Part shown: piece by piece, positions 1-4,997 of the stretch
Position numbering within the stretch: position 1 is the stretch's first letter
Layout of the letters: each line of letters begins with the position of its first letter
Origin: an uncultured Eubacteriales bacterium
Lineage (GTDB): Bacteria > Bacillota > Clostridia > Oscillospirales > CAG-272
Assembly: GCA_934401725.1 (NCBI GenBank)
Contig: CAKRSS010000088.1
Span: 1 to 5,914 of the forward strand
DNA length: 5,914 nucleotides
Direction: 5' to 3'
Program-made: the position numbers and the translations under genes
The notes under the pieces: generated by a model
What the model saw: only the letters and a program-made list of their open reading frames with translations
What the model was told of the DNA's origin: nothing
Database searches by the model: none

Positions 1-34
1 TTCTTCTTTGGCGTTGGCACAAAATCGCACCCCG

Positions 35-103
35 CAAATTGCGCAGCAATTTGTTGGTCTGCGTAAGTGGATGAGCGGTTTGTGGAAACGTCCGTCGCAG
101 ACC
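35..103. repeat. Two adjacent perfect 8-bp inverted repeats
   Basis: CAAATTGC (35-42) and GCAATTTG (46-53) form a perfect hairpin with the 3-nt loop GCA. Immediately after it, GGTCTGCG (56-63) pairs with CGCAGACC (96-103) around a 32-nt loop, which itself contains GTTT/AAAC. Neither stem is followed by a T-run, so they do not look like an intrinsic terminator on the plus strand. They may be a structured leader or a small RNA of a gene to the left, or chance. The pairing is seen directly; any role is unknown. Confidence 0.4.
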
Positions 104-131
104 GTGGTTCAGATTCCCCCTCACCCCCGCA

Positions 132-176
132 CTCTCCCTCAGTCACGGCAAGCCGTGACTGCTCCCTCACGGAGAG
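132..176. repeat. REP-like nested hairpin element
   Basis: AGTCACGGC (141-149) and GCCGTGACT (152-160) are perfect 9-bp arms separated only by AA. They are enclosed by CTCTCC (132-137) and GGAGAG (171-176). This architecture, a CTC-rich outer arm around a tight GTCACGGC/GCCGTGAC stem, resembles extragenic palindromic repeats that I recall from Ruminococcaceae-type genomes. Only one copy is in this window, so its repeat status rests on recall and not on evidence here. Confidence 0.5.
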
Positions 177-190
177 AGCCTCGGGTTTAG

Positions 191-280
191 CGCGTCCGGG
201 AGCATGCTGCCATAACGGCCAACCGCCCGCGCGGCACGCCGTAGGCGGGGTATCTCCTTTGCGACAGCGCACCGGACGCG
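191..280. repeat. Long imperfect foldback element
   Basis: CGCGTCCGG (191-199) is the exact reverse complement of CCGGACGCG (272-280). The 72-nt interior contains CCGCC (223-227) with GGCGG (244-248), and inside that the small hairpin CGGC-AC-GCCG (232-241). The result is a multi-tier stem. No transposase or target-site duplication is visible, so calling it a miniature mobile element would be speculation. It may be an extragenic structured repeat or a structured RNA. Confidence 0.45.
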
Positions 281-374
281 AAGCAGGGCGGTGCTGGTCT
301 ATCGCGTGATGCCGCAACATCTGCACTTAAACGCCCAAAACCACCCGTCCCGGCGTCTCACAGACTCTGACCCG

Positions 375-455
375 CCCTTTTTCGAAAGTTTTTGCGGGTT
401 CTTATGGAGCTTTTTGAAAAAAGCTCCATAAGTGGGGTTCGGGGCAAAGCCCCGA
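375..455. repeat. Two-hairpin intergenic repeat, copy R1
   Basis: The repeat begins CCCTTTTTCGAAAG and shares the core GTTTTTGCGGGTT (388-400) with copy R2 exactly 120 bp downstream. Stem A is a perfect 15-bp inverted repeat (401-415 with 418-432, arms CTTATGGAGCTTTTT and its complement). A conserved TGGGG spacer follows, then stem B (TCGGGGC 439-445, loop AAA, GCCCCGA 449-455). Compared with R2, three positions in stem A differ and all three are matched by changes in the opposite arm. Confidence 0.85.
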
Positions 456-494
456 GAGCAATCGGTTCTTGCTTTCTTCATCCCGTCCGCCCTT

Positions 495-575
495 CCCTTT
501 TCCAAAAGTTTTTGCGGGTTCCAAGGGAGCTTTTTTCAAAAAGCTCCCTTGGTGGGGTTCGGGGCAAAGCCCCGA
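495..575. repeat. Two-hairpin intergenic repeat, copy R2
   Basis: This is the second copy of R1 at a 120-bp offset. Stem A is again a perfect 15-bp inverted repeat (521-535 with 538-552), but its arm reads CCAAGGGAGCTTTTT. Stem B is identical to that of R1 (559-565 with 569-575, loop AAA). The sequence between R1 and R2 (456-494) is not repeated, so these are dispersed copies and not a simple tandem duplication. On the minus strand, transcripts leaving the gene that ends at 627 would run through this structure. Confidence 0.85.
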
Positions 576-583
576 GGCGCGCC

Positions 584-614
584 CCCTTGGTGGGGTTCGG
601 GGCAGCGCCCCGAG
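584..614. repeat. Partial copy R3 of the two-hairpin repeat
   Basis: CCCTTGGTGGGGTTCGGGGC (584-603) repeats exactly the right arm of stem A plus the start of stem B of R2 (546-565). Stem B is complete here: TCGGGGC (597-603), loop AGC, GCCCCGA (607-613). The left half of stem A is missing. The copy lies 13 bp from the stop codon of the minus-strand gene at 627. Stem B could therefore be the first 3' hairpin of that transcript, although no T-run follows it. Confidence 0.75.
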
Positions 615-626
615 AGTCGTGTCCCC

Positions 627-1931
627 TTATTTCAGTATCTCCTCAATTGCGTGGCCGTCTGCCCACGGCATTTCGGCGCCGAGAATGCGGGCGTAGGTGG
701 GCGCCTGGTCGACGGTCGGACGGCGCTCGAGACGCACGCCCTTCTTGATGGCAGGGCCGTACGCGATGAGCGTCGGCTGCGGCCCCTTGTCCGGGTGGTA
801 ACCGTGAGTCGCTTTGCCGAAACGGTAGTCGGATATGTCGAGATTCTTTATCATCGGACGCTTCCAGTCCTCGGCGAACGAGGTGTAGCCGTCGGTCTCG
901 ATGACAAACGAAAACTCGCCGTTCAGATGGTCGCGCGCGTCGGCCTCCTCGGCGGTCAGCACCTCGCTGATGCCGTAAATGCCCTCGTCTCGCATCCACT
1001 TGAGCAAGTCATAGGTCTTCTGCCAGGTCTCGCGGTCGGTTGGATCCTTGAGACGAATCTGCGCCGACATGCCGGTCGAATGGCAGTATGCCTTCCAGTC
1101 CTTCATGGTGCCGTCCTCGTTGACCTCAATGAGACCATGATCGGCGAATATTACATTCGGCTTGATGGAACGGACTATGTCCATCTGGCCGTGGTCGGAA
1201 ACGATGAAGAAGTTGGTCTCCTCAAATACACCGGCGTCGCGGGTCGCCTGAATCAGCATGCCGACAAACGTCTCGACCTCGTCGAGTCCCATGGTGACGC
1301 GCTCGGAGAATATTCCCGTCGCATGACGGTAGGAGTCGATGTTGCCGGGGTGGATGAGCAGCAGGTCGGGTTTGAAGTTGCGTATCATGGCGCAGGCCGA
1401 CTGAATGTTGAACCAGTCGGTGACAGGGTGCTTGCGTATCTTGACACCATCAACAAACGGCTTTATGCACTTCTCCCACACCTCGCGGGTGGAGCCGGAA
1501 CGCAGGAAGCAGGCCTCCTGTGTGTCGGTCGCAGACTGCGGCCAGTACTCGTCGATGAGGTAGTCAATGTCCTTGTGATTGCCCGTGACAGGCCAGAACA
1601 CCGACGCGGTGGTCAGCCCCGCGGCCTTGGCGGCGGAGAAAATGTCGGGCACCTTGATGATGTCCGCAAACCAGTTCCACGGAATGTCCTTGAGCTGGCC
1701 GGGAATGAACGCGGAGTTGTTGGTCACGCCGTGCTTGTTCGGGTATGTACCCGATGACATGGAAACGTGGCAGGGGTATGTCACAGACGGATAAATCGTG
1801 CGGCACTTGTCAACCGACGAGCCGCCCTCGTACAGCATACCGAAATTGGGCTTGGTACGGAGATACTTGACGTCCTCGTACACCATAGCGTCCACGGACA
1901 GGACGATAACCTTGTTTTTCTTCTTAGTCAT
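627..1931 (-). CDS. Type I phosphodiesterase/nucleotide pyrophosphatase (alkaline phosphatase superfamily) protein
   Basis: A 434-residue cytoplasmic enzyme (no signal peptide) of the metal-dependent NPP branch of the alkaline phosphatase superfamily. These enzymes use two metal ions and a Thr or Ser nucleophile to cut phosphodiester or pyrophosphate bonds. The expected metal and nucleophile sites are visible in order: Asp14 (VLSVDAM), Thr51 in PSVTYPCH followed by GTYPNKHGV, Asp199 and His203 (NIDSYRHATG), Asp246-His247 (VSDHGQMD), and His376 (ATHGYHP). The set is complete, so the enzyme should be active. The start at 1931 is preferred to an upstream ATG at 1958 because GGAGG lies 4 nt before it and the predicted transcript begins near 1956. 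It diverges from the MBL gene. The substrate (nucleotide, phosphonate or phospholipid head group) cannot be told from sequence. Confidence 0.9.
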   Translation of the reverse strand: MTKKKNKVIVLSVDAMVYEDVKYLRTKPNFGMLYEGGSSVDKCRTIYPSVTYPCHVSMSSGTYPNKHGVTNNSAFIPGQLKDIPWNWFADIIKVPDIFSAAKAAGLTTASVFWPVTGNHKDIDYLIDEYWPQSATDTQEACFLRSGSTREVWEKCIKPFVDGVKIRKHPVTDWFNIQSACAMIRNFKPDLLLIHPGNIDSYRHATGIFSERVTMGLDEVETFVGMLIQATRDAGVFEETNFFIVSDHGQMDIVRSIKPNVIFADHGLIEVNEDGTMKDWKAYCHSTGMSAQIRLKDPTDRETWQKTYDLLKWMRDEGIYGISEVLTAEEADARDHLNGEFSFVIETDGYTSFAEDWKRPMIKNLDISDYRFGKATHGYHPDKGPQPTLIAYGPAIKKGVRLERRPTVDQAPTYARILGAEMPWADGHAIEEILK

Positions 1932-1935
1932 AATG

Positions 1936-1940
1936 CCTCC
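1936..1940 (-). promoter_or_regulatory. Ribosome binding site deciding the start at 1931
   Basis: GGAGG on the minus strand sits 4 nt before the ATG at 1931. The alternative in-frame ATG at 1958 has no such site and falls at or before the predicted transcription start. Confidence 0.8.
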
Positions 1941-1962
1941 GGATAAAAAATTTTTCAAGTAT

Positions 1963-1991
1963 ATTATATTTCAATCGGAGTGGCTTGTCAA
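1963..1991 (-). promoter_or_regulatory. Consensus sigma-70/SigA promoter for the phosphodiesterase gene
   Basis: On the minus strand, TTGACA (1991-1986) and TATAAT (1968-1963) are separated by exactly 17 bp, a perfect match to the housekeeping consensus. The start of transcription should be near 1956, giving a leader of about 25 nt that includes the GGAGG site. A 10-bp palindrome GCGCCGGCGC (1992-2001) abuts the -35 box on its upstream side and could be an operator. Confidence 0.85.
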
Positions 1992-2001
1992 GCGCCGGCG
2001 C
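1992..2001. promoter_or_regulatory. 10-bp palindrome between divergent promoters
   Basis: GCGCCGGCGC is a perfect palindrome next to the -35 box of the leftward promoter and 21 bp from the -35 box of the rightward one. The position suits a regulator acting on both genes, but GC-rich palindromes of this size can arise by chance. Confidence 0.25.
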
Positions 2002-2022
2002 GGATTTTGCACAATATTCTAC

Positions 2023-2051
2023 TTGCCAAAACGCCGCGCGTGGTGTATAAT
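2023..2051 (+). promoter_or_regulatory. Promoter of the MBL-fold hydrolase gene
   Basis: TTGCCA (2023-2028) and TATAAT (2046-2051) are 17 bp apart: a perfect -10 and a 5-of-6 -35. The predicted start near 2058 leaves a leader of about 47 nt. The leader contains a 6-bp hairpin, TGCGGC (2071-2076) with GCCGCA (2084-2089), which ends just before the AAAGG ribosome site (2091-2095). Confidence 0.8.
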
Positions 2052-2104
2052 GGACGCGTATAGAATGGTGTGCGGCCGTCCTCGCCGCAGAAAGGCTGAA
2101 AAAT

Positions 2105-2872
2105 ATGAAAATAACATTCTTGGGCTCGGGTCACGGCGTGCCGTCGCCGGACCGTCATTGCTCTGCCACTCTGCTTACGGTTGGCGAAAAAAGATACCTT
2201 ATCGACGCCGGCGCGCCGGTGGTCGATATAATGCGCGCAAGCGGAATTCCGGTGGACGGCCTCACGGCAGTGTTCGTCACACACCGGCACAGCGACCATA
2301 CGTTCGGACTGCCCATGCTTGTAAATATCACAACCTGGTTTTATAAGTCGGCAAATTACGACATCTTCCTGCCCGAGCAGATATGCATCGACGCAATACA
2401 TATGATGATAAAAGCCTCGCTTGACGGAAGTGCCGACGACCGCGTCAGAATGCACGTGTTCGGCGCAGGCAAGGTGTACTCGGACGACACCGTGACCGTT
2501 CGCGCGATACCGACAAACCATATGAACGGCGTGCATCCCTCGTATGCGTTCGTGATTGACGCCGACGGCGAGGGCGCGGGCGAGGACCGCGGAAAAAGAG
2601 TTGTCTTCACGGGAGATATGCATCAGTCCGACGCAGCCGACTTCCCGGAGATAATCATGACGGAGCCCTCGACAATGCTGGTGTCAGAGCTGGTGCACTT
2701 CAAGCCGGAGGTCATAATGCCGCGCTTCGAGGCCTGCCAGGCCCGGCAGATTATCGTGAATCACTACTTCGACCAGACGCCCGGCAAGCCGTATCTCGAG
2801 GACGTGCTGAAGGCAGGCGTGCATTCGAAGCCGATAAGGCTCGCTCATGACGGATATGAGCAGGAATTCTGA
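2105..2872 (+). CDS. RNase Z-like metallo-beta-lactamase-fold hydrolase
   Basis: A 255-residue soluble protein of the MBL fold, closest in pattern to the RNase Z/ElaC-like group (N-terminal KITFLGSGHGVPSPDRHCSA). The metal-binding signature THRHSDH gives His60, His62, Asp64 and His65. Later ligands are probably His139 or His144 (NHMNGVH), Asp171 (FTGDMHQSD) and His220 (VNHYFD). The end AHDGYEQEF also fits this group. It is shorter than true tRNA-processing RNase Z, and no flexible exosite arm is evident. A general phosphodiesterase or small-molecule hydrolase is therefore as likely as tRNA 3' maturation. AAAGG lies 9 nt before the ATG. The EEP gene follows after 108 bp with no strong terminator between, so a two-gene operon is possible. 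Confidence 0.85.
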   Translation: MKITFLGSGHGVPSPDRHCSATLLTVGEKRYLIDAGAPVVDIMRASGIPVDGLTAVFVTHRHSDHTFGLPMLVNITTWFYKSANYDIFLPEQICIDAIHMMIKASLDGSADDRVRMHVFGAGKVYSDDTVTVRAIPTNHMNGVHPSYAFVIDADGEGAGEDRGKRVVFTGDMHQSDAADFPEIIMTEPSTMLVSELVHFKPEVIMPRFEACQARQIIVNHYFDQTPGKPYLEDVLKAGVHSKPIRLAHDGYEQEF

Positions 2873-2906
2873 GTAATAAAACCCGTACACAAAAAAGATT
2901 TTTTAT

Positions 2907-2956
2907 GCTGTGCCGAGAAACGAGGCCTTTCTGCGCCTTATGCGAATTCGCACAGC
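2907..2956 (+). promoter_or_regulatory. Inverted repeat with internal 12-bp palindrome upstream of the EEP gene
   Basis: GCTGTGC (2907-2913) pairs with GCACAGC (2950-2956). Inside the loop AGGC and GCCT can form a smaller stem, and TGCGAATTCGCA (2941-2952) is a perfect palindrome overlapping the right arm. It could act as an RNA hairpin in an MBL-EEP transcript or as a protein-binding operator. There is no T-run after it, so it is not a terminator. I do not recognise a known riboswitch. Confidence 0.4.
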
Positions 2957-2980
2957 GGAAAGGAATGGTCATAATTAGTT

Positions 2981-3748
2981 ATGAAATTAAAGGTCTTTAC
3001 TTTCAATCTCCGCACCGATACTCCGGTTGACGGCGGGAACGCGTTCCCCTACCGTCGCGGCCGCATACTCGAGACCATCCGCACCTACGCGCCTGACCTC
3101 ATCGGCTTCCAGGAAGCCAAGGACGGTATGCGCGAGTGGCTGCGCGAGGAGCTTTCGGAATACGTCATAGTCGGCTGCGGCCGCGAGGCGGACTACCGCG
3201 GCGAGTCGGTGGTGCTGGCGTACCGCAAGAACGTGTTCGAGGAACTGTGGAGCCGCAATTTCTGGCTGTCCATGACGCCCGACGTTCCCGGCTCGCGCTT
3301 CGGCCTCGACCAGAGCAAATGCCCCCGCGTCACAACGGCCGTCTGCCTCAAGCATAAGGACTGCGCGACGCCGTTCGTCTTCTGCAACACCCACCTCGAC
3401 CATAAGGGCGAGACGGCACGCCTGCTCGGCTCCTGCCAGCTGGTGCAGTTCCTGTCCTCGCAGCCCTACCGCTTCGTGCTGACCGGTGACTTCAATGCCC
3501 TGCCCGAGTCGCGCGAGATAAAGGTGCTCACCGAGGTGCCTGGCTTCCCGATAACGGATGCCACGTCAGGGCTCGGCGGAACCTTCCACGGCTTCGGTCA
3601 GCGCAAGGACAACAAAATCAAGATCGACTACATATTCACCAACCTCGCCTGCAACCCGGACGATTCCTTCATCGTCCCCGACGAGGGCGTCGACGGCGTC
3701 TACATCTCCGACCACCACCCGGTCGGCGCGGTTGTTGAGCTGGATTAA
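2981..3748 (+). CDS. Endonuclease/exonuclease/phosphatase (EEP) family protein
   Basis: A 255-residue soluble protein with the full DNase I-like/EEP motif set: Asn9 (FTFNLR), Glu45 (GFQEA, metal), His138 and Asp140 (NTHLDH), Asp170 and Asn172 (TGDFNALP), Asp216 (KIDYIF), and Asp244-His245 (SDHHP, catalytic). Members of this superfamily hydrolyse phosphodiesters in nucleic acids, inositol phosphates or lipids. This short single-domain bacterial form is usually annotated only as endonuclease/exonuclease/phosphatase family protein. There is no signal peptide. The start is fixed by an in-frame TAA at 2972-2974. The only purine-rich site, AAAGGA (2959-2964), lies 16 nt upstream, which is unusually far. 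A weak -35/-10 pair (TTCGCA 2947-2952, CATAAT 2970-2975) would imply a leaderless message. Otherwise the gene depends on read-through from the MBL gene. Confidence 0.88.
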   Translation: MKLKVFTFNLRTDTPVDGGNAFPYRRGRILETIRTYAPDLIGFQEAKDGMREWLREELSEYVIVGCGREADYRGESVVLAYRKNVFEELWSRNFWLSMTPDVPGSRFGLDQSKCPRVTTAVCLKHKDCATPFVFCNTHLDHKGETARLLGSCQLVQFLSSQPYRFVLTGDFNALPESREIKVLTEVPGFPITDATSGLGGTFHGFGQRKDNKIKIDYIFTNLACNPDDSFIVPDEGVDGVYISDHHPVGAVVELD

Positions 3749-3750
3749 AA

Positions 3751-3780
3751 CGCAAAATCACCACTCAAGGTGGCGTTGCG
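3751..3780 (+). other. Two-tier hairpin just after the EEP stop
   Basis: CGCAA (3751-3755) pairs with TTGCG (3776-3780), enclosing CACC (3759-3762) and GGTG (3769-3772) across a 3x3 internal loop. It begins 3 nt after the stop codon and may protect the 3' end or assist termination, but it lacks a T-run. Confidence 0.35.
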
Positions 3781-3795
3781 CCAAGAAAAAAGCAA

Positions 3796-3818
3796 AAAGC
3801 CCCTCACCGGGGGGCTTT
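3796..3818 (-). terminator. Intrinsic terminator for the lipoprotein gene
   Basis: AAAGCCCC (3796-3803) and GGGGCTTT (3811-3818) form an 8-bp stem with a 7-nt loop. Read on the minus strand, the stem runs into TTGCTTTTTT, a proper U-rich tail. Read on the plus strand it is followed by GCACC, so it mainly serves the leftward gene ending at 3872, as a backup to the palindrome at 3831-3865. Confidence 0.75.
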
Positions 3819-3830
3819 GCACCTGGCAAA

Positions 3831-3865
3831 CACAAAAATCGCCCTCGATGAGGGCGATTTTTGTG
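3831..3865. terminator. Bidirectional intrinsic terminator between convergent genes
   Basis: A perfect 16-bp inverted repeat (3831-3846 with 3850-3865) has a 3-nt GAT loop. The core ATCGCCCTC/GAGGGCGAT is flanked by A5 on one side and T5 on the other, so each strand reads a GC stem followed by a T-run. It ends 7 nt from the stop codon of the minus-strand gene and lies 83 bp after the EEP stop, so it can stop both. Confidence 0.9.
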
Positions 3866-3871
3866 TCTGTC

Positions 3872-4876
3872 TTATTTCGTTCCGACGCCTGCCGACGTTT
3901 TGCGGTAGGACTCGGGCACGGGCGCGCCGTTGCGGACTATCTCGGAAGCAGCCGCGCGGAGCGGGTCGGCGTAGCTCTTCGGGAGAATGCCGCCGAACTC
4001 CAGCGTCGCGGGGTCGACGCCGAATATTGTGCCGAACAGCGTCCAGGCGATGAGGTAGCTTCCCATCGCGCCGGGATGCTTGAGGTCGGAGTGGTATATC
4101 TCAATCTCGGGGTGGTCGGCGTACATGCGCGAGAAGGCCGCGCCGACGTAGGCGACCGGCACGCCAAGCTCCTCACCGATGGCGGTGTAGGCGGCGCGCA
4201 GCTTCATTTCCATGTCAAAAGTGTCGCTGCCGAAGTTCGAAAGGTTCTTGTGACCGGCCTTGTAGCCCCACGTCTCGTACAGCCACATCTCGGCGCCGTT
4301 TGCGTCGATGAGAGTCTTGAAGCGACGGCAGGCGTCGTAAAAGTCGGCGGGATTGGAGATCGGCACGGCGCTCTGATCCTGCAACACAACTATATCATAC
4401 CTTATGCCGGAGGTCAGGCGCTGAAGCACCTGCTTGCCGTACTCGTCGTTCTCGTCGAGATACTGGTGCAAATAGTAGCCGCCCTTGTAGACCGAGTCGA
4501 CAGTGACGTTGTAGCCTGCGTTGGTGGCAATCTTGTAGAAAATGCCGTTCGGCTTGTTCATGTCGTTGTAGTAGGTGAAGCTGTTGCCGATGAGCAGGAC
4601 GCGATAGGTCTTTGACGTGTCGCGCGCGACGAGAGGCTCGGGTGTCGTAATCTCGGGCGCGGTGGTCTCGGTTGTGGTCTCGGTTGTGGTTTCGATCGCA
4701 GTTTCGGACGTGGTGTCCGCACCGGTGTCCGATGTCGAGTCGGAGGCAGGTTGAGAGGAGCTTGGGATGTTCAGGGTATCAGGGGTGGTGGTTCCGGTAC
4801 CATTTCCGCCATCAGTGCAGGCGGACATAGAGAGTAACATCAATCCGCTAAGCATAATGCAAATTATCCTTTTCAT
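3872..4876 (-). CDS. Secreted SGNH-like/DUF4886-type lipoprotein
   Basis: A 334-residue surface protein. A basic start (MKR), a hydrophobic stretch and SMSAC with lipobox Cys20 mark a type II signal peptide, so it should be lipid-anchored outside the membrane. Residues 21-88 form a low-complexity linker of Thr, Ser, Glu, Asp and Pro. Residues 90 to about 316 carry an SGNH-hydrolase-like domain of the DUF4886 kind: GNSF with candidate nucleophile Ser99, KGGYYL (131-136), LQDQSAVP (165-172), and SDLKHPG with Asp264 and His267 completing a plausible triad. Such domains are often esterases acting on polysaccharide or small esters; the substrate is unknown. The start at 4876 is chosen because AAAGGAG lies 6 nt upstream, the signal peptide begins there, and the promoter (4902-4930) lies inside the longer frame that would start at 4975. 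Confidence 0.85.
   Translation of the reverse strand: MKRIICIMLSGLMLLSMSACTDGGNGTGTTTPDTLNIPSSSQPASDSTSDTGADTTSETAIETTTETTTETTAPEITTPEPLVARDTSKTYRVLLIGNSFTYYNDMNKPNGIFYKIATNAGYNVTVDSVYKGGYYLHQYLDENDEYGKQVLQRLTSGIRYDIVVLQDQSAVPISNPADFYDACRRFKTLIDANGAEMWLYETWGYKAGHKNLSNFGSDTFDMEMKLRAAYTAIGEELGVPVAYVGAAFSRMYADHPEIEIYHSDLKHPGAMGSYLIAWTLFGTIFGVDPATLEFGGILPKSYADPLRAAASEIVRNGAPVPESYRKTSAGVGTK
4664..4699 (-). repeat. In-frame 12-bp minisatellite in the lipoprotein linker
   Basis: On the plus strand the unit GGTCTCGGTTGT occurs twice without change (4664-4675, 4676-4687), followed by a degenerate third unit GGTTTCGATCGC (4688-4699). Each unit encodes a Thr/Glu tetrapeptide (ETTT-like) in the extracellular spacer. 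Because the period is a multiple of three, copy-number changes would lengthen or shorten the spacer without breaking the gene. Confidence 0.75.
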
Positions 4877-4882
4877 AAAATT

Positions 4883-4889
4883 CTCCTTT
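4883..4889 (-). promoter_or_regulatory. Ribosome binding site deciding the lipoprotein start
   Basis: AAAGGAG on the minus strand lies 6 nt before the ATG at 4876, an optimal arrangement that excludes the upstream in-frame ATGs. Confidence 0.85.
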
Positions 4890-4901
4890 GAAAGTACAGT
4901 C

Positions 4902-4930
4902 ATTTTATCACAGACGGCACGAAAATTCAA
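4902..4930 (-). promoter_or_regulatory. Promoter of the lipoprotein gene, with extended -10
   Basis: On the minus strand, TTGAAT (4930-4925) and TAAAAT (4907-4902) are separated by 17 bp, and TGA directly before the -10 provides an extended -10 TGn. Transcription should start near 4895, leaving a leader of about 19 nt. Between this promoter and the divergent cysE promoter there are 38 bp, including a weak TGTCC/GGACA inverted repeat (4932-4936, 4950-4954). Confidence 0.75.
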
Positions 4931-4968
4931 GTGTCCGCCCGATTTTTTGGGACAGGACGGGTTAATTA

Positions 4969-4997
4969 TTGACATTCGTGTGATAAAGTTATATAAT
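4969..4997 (+). promoter_or_regulatory. Perfect consensus promoter of cysE
   Basis: TTGACA (4969-4974), a 17-bp spacer and TATAAT (4992-4997) match the housekeeping consensus exactly. The predicted start near 5004 leaves a leader of only about 26 nt. That is too short for a T-box or S-box riboswitch, which argues for strong, largely constitutive expression unless a repressor binds nearby. Confidence 0.88.

Larger units (their letters stand above)
1..626. other. Gene-free stretch rich in inverted repeats
   Basis: No frame here gives a protein with recognisable motifs and a ribosome site. The longest frames translate through hairpin repeats into Pro/Ser/Arg-rich text, which is typical of non-coding GC-rich DNA. 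One short frame (to the stop at 190) is open to the left edge, so the tail of a gene from outside the window cannot be fully excluded. The stretch holds, from left to right, two nested 8-bp inverted repeats (35-103), a REP-like hairpin (132-176), a larger foldback (191-280), and the two-hairpin repeat family (375-614) that lies directly downstream of the minus-strand gene ending at 627. Confidence 0.75.

Noticed and set aside
56..103. tRNA with a GGTCTGCG acceptor-like stem
   Set aside because: The enclosed length is 48 nt, with no T-loop or anticodon arm.
191..280. Insertion sequence or MITE
   Set aside because: Terminal inverted repeats exist, but there is no transposase and no visible flanking target duplication, so it is reported only as a foldback.
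8..309. Short overlapping frames in the left region
   Set aside because: They start without ribosome sites and translate through the REP-like hairpin and foldback. A gene tail entering from the left cannot be excluded but has no recognisable sequence.
432..1757. Long plus-strand open frame (441 codons)
   Set aside because: It lies antisense to the phosphodiesterase gene, which has complete catalytic motifs, a promoter and a ribosome site. The plus-strand translation has no recognisable domain and begins inside the hairpin repeats.
2891..2904. Terminator between the MBL and EEP genes (A6/T6 hairpin)
   Set aside because: The stem is only A-T pairs with no GC core, so it would not be stable enough to stop transcription.
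3770..4615. Plus-strand open frame of 281 codons
   Set aside because: It runs through the terminator hairpins and is antisense to the lipoprotein gene. It is a GC-rich shadow frame without motifs or a ribosome site.
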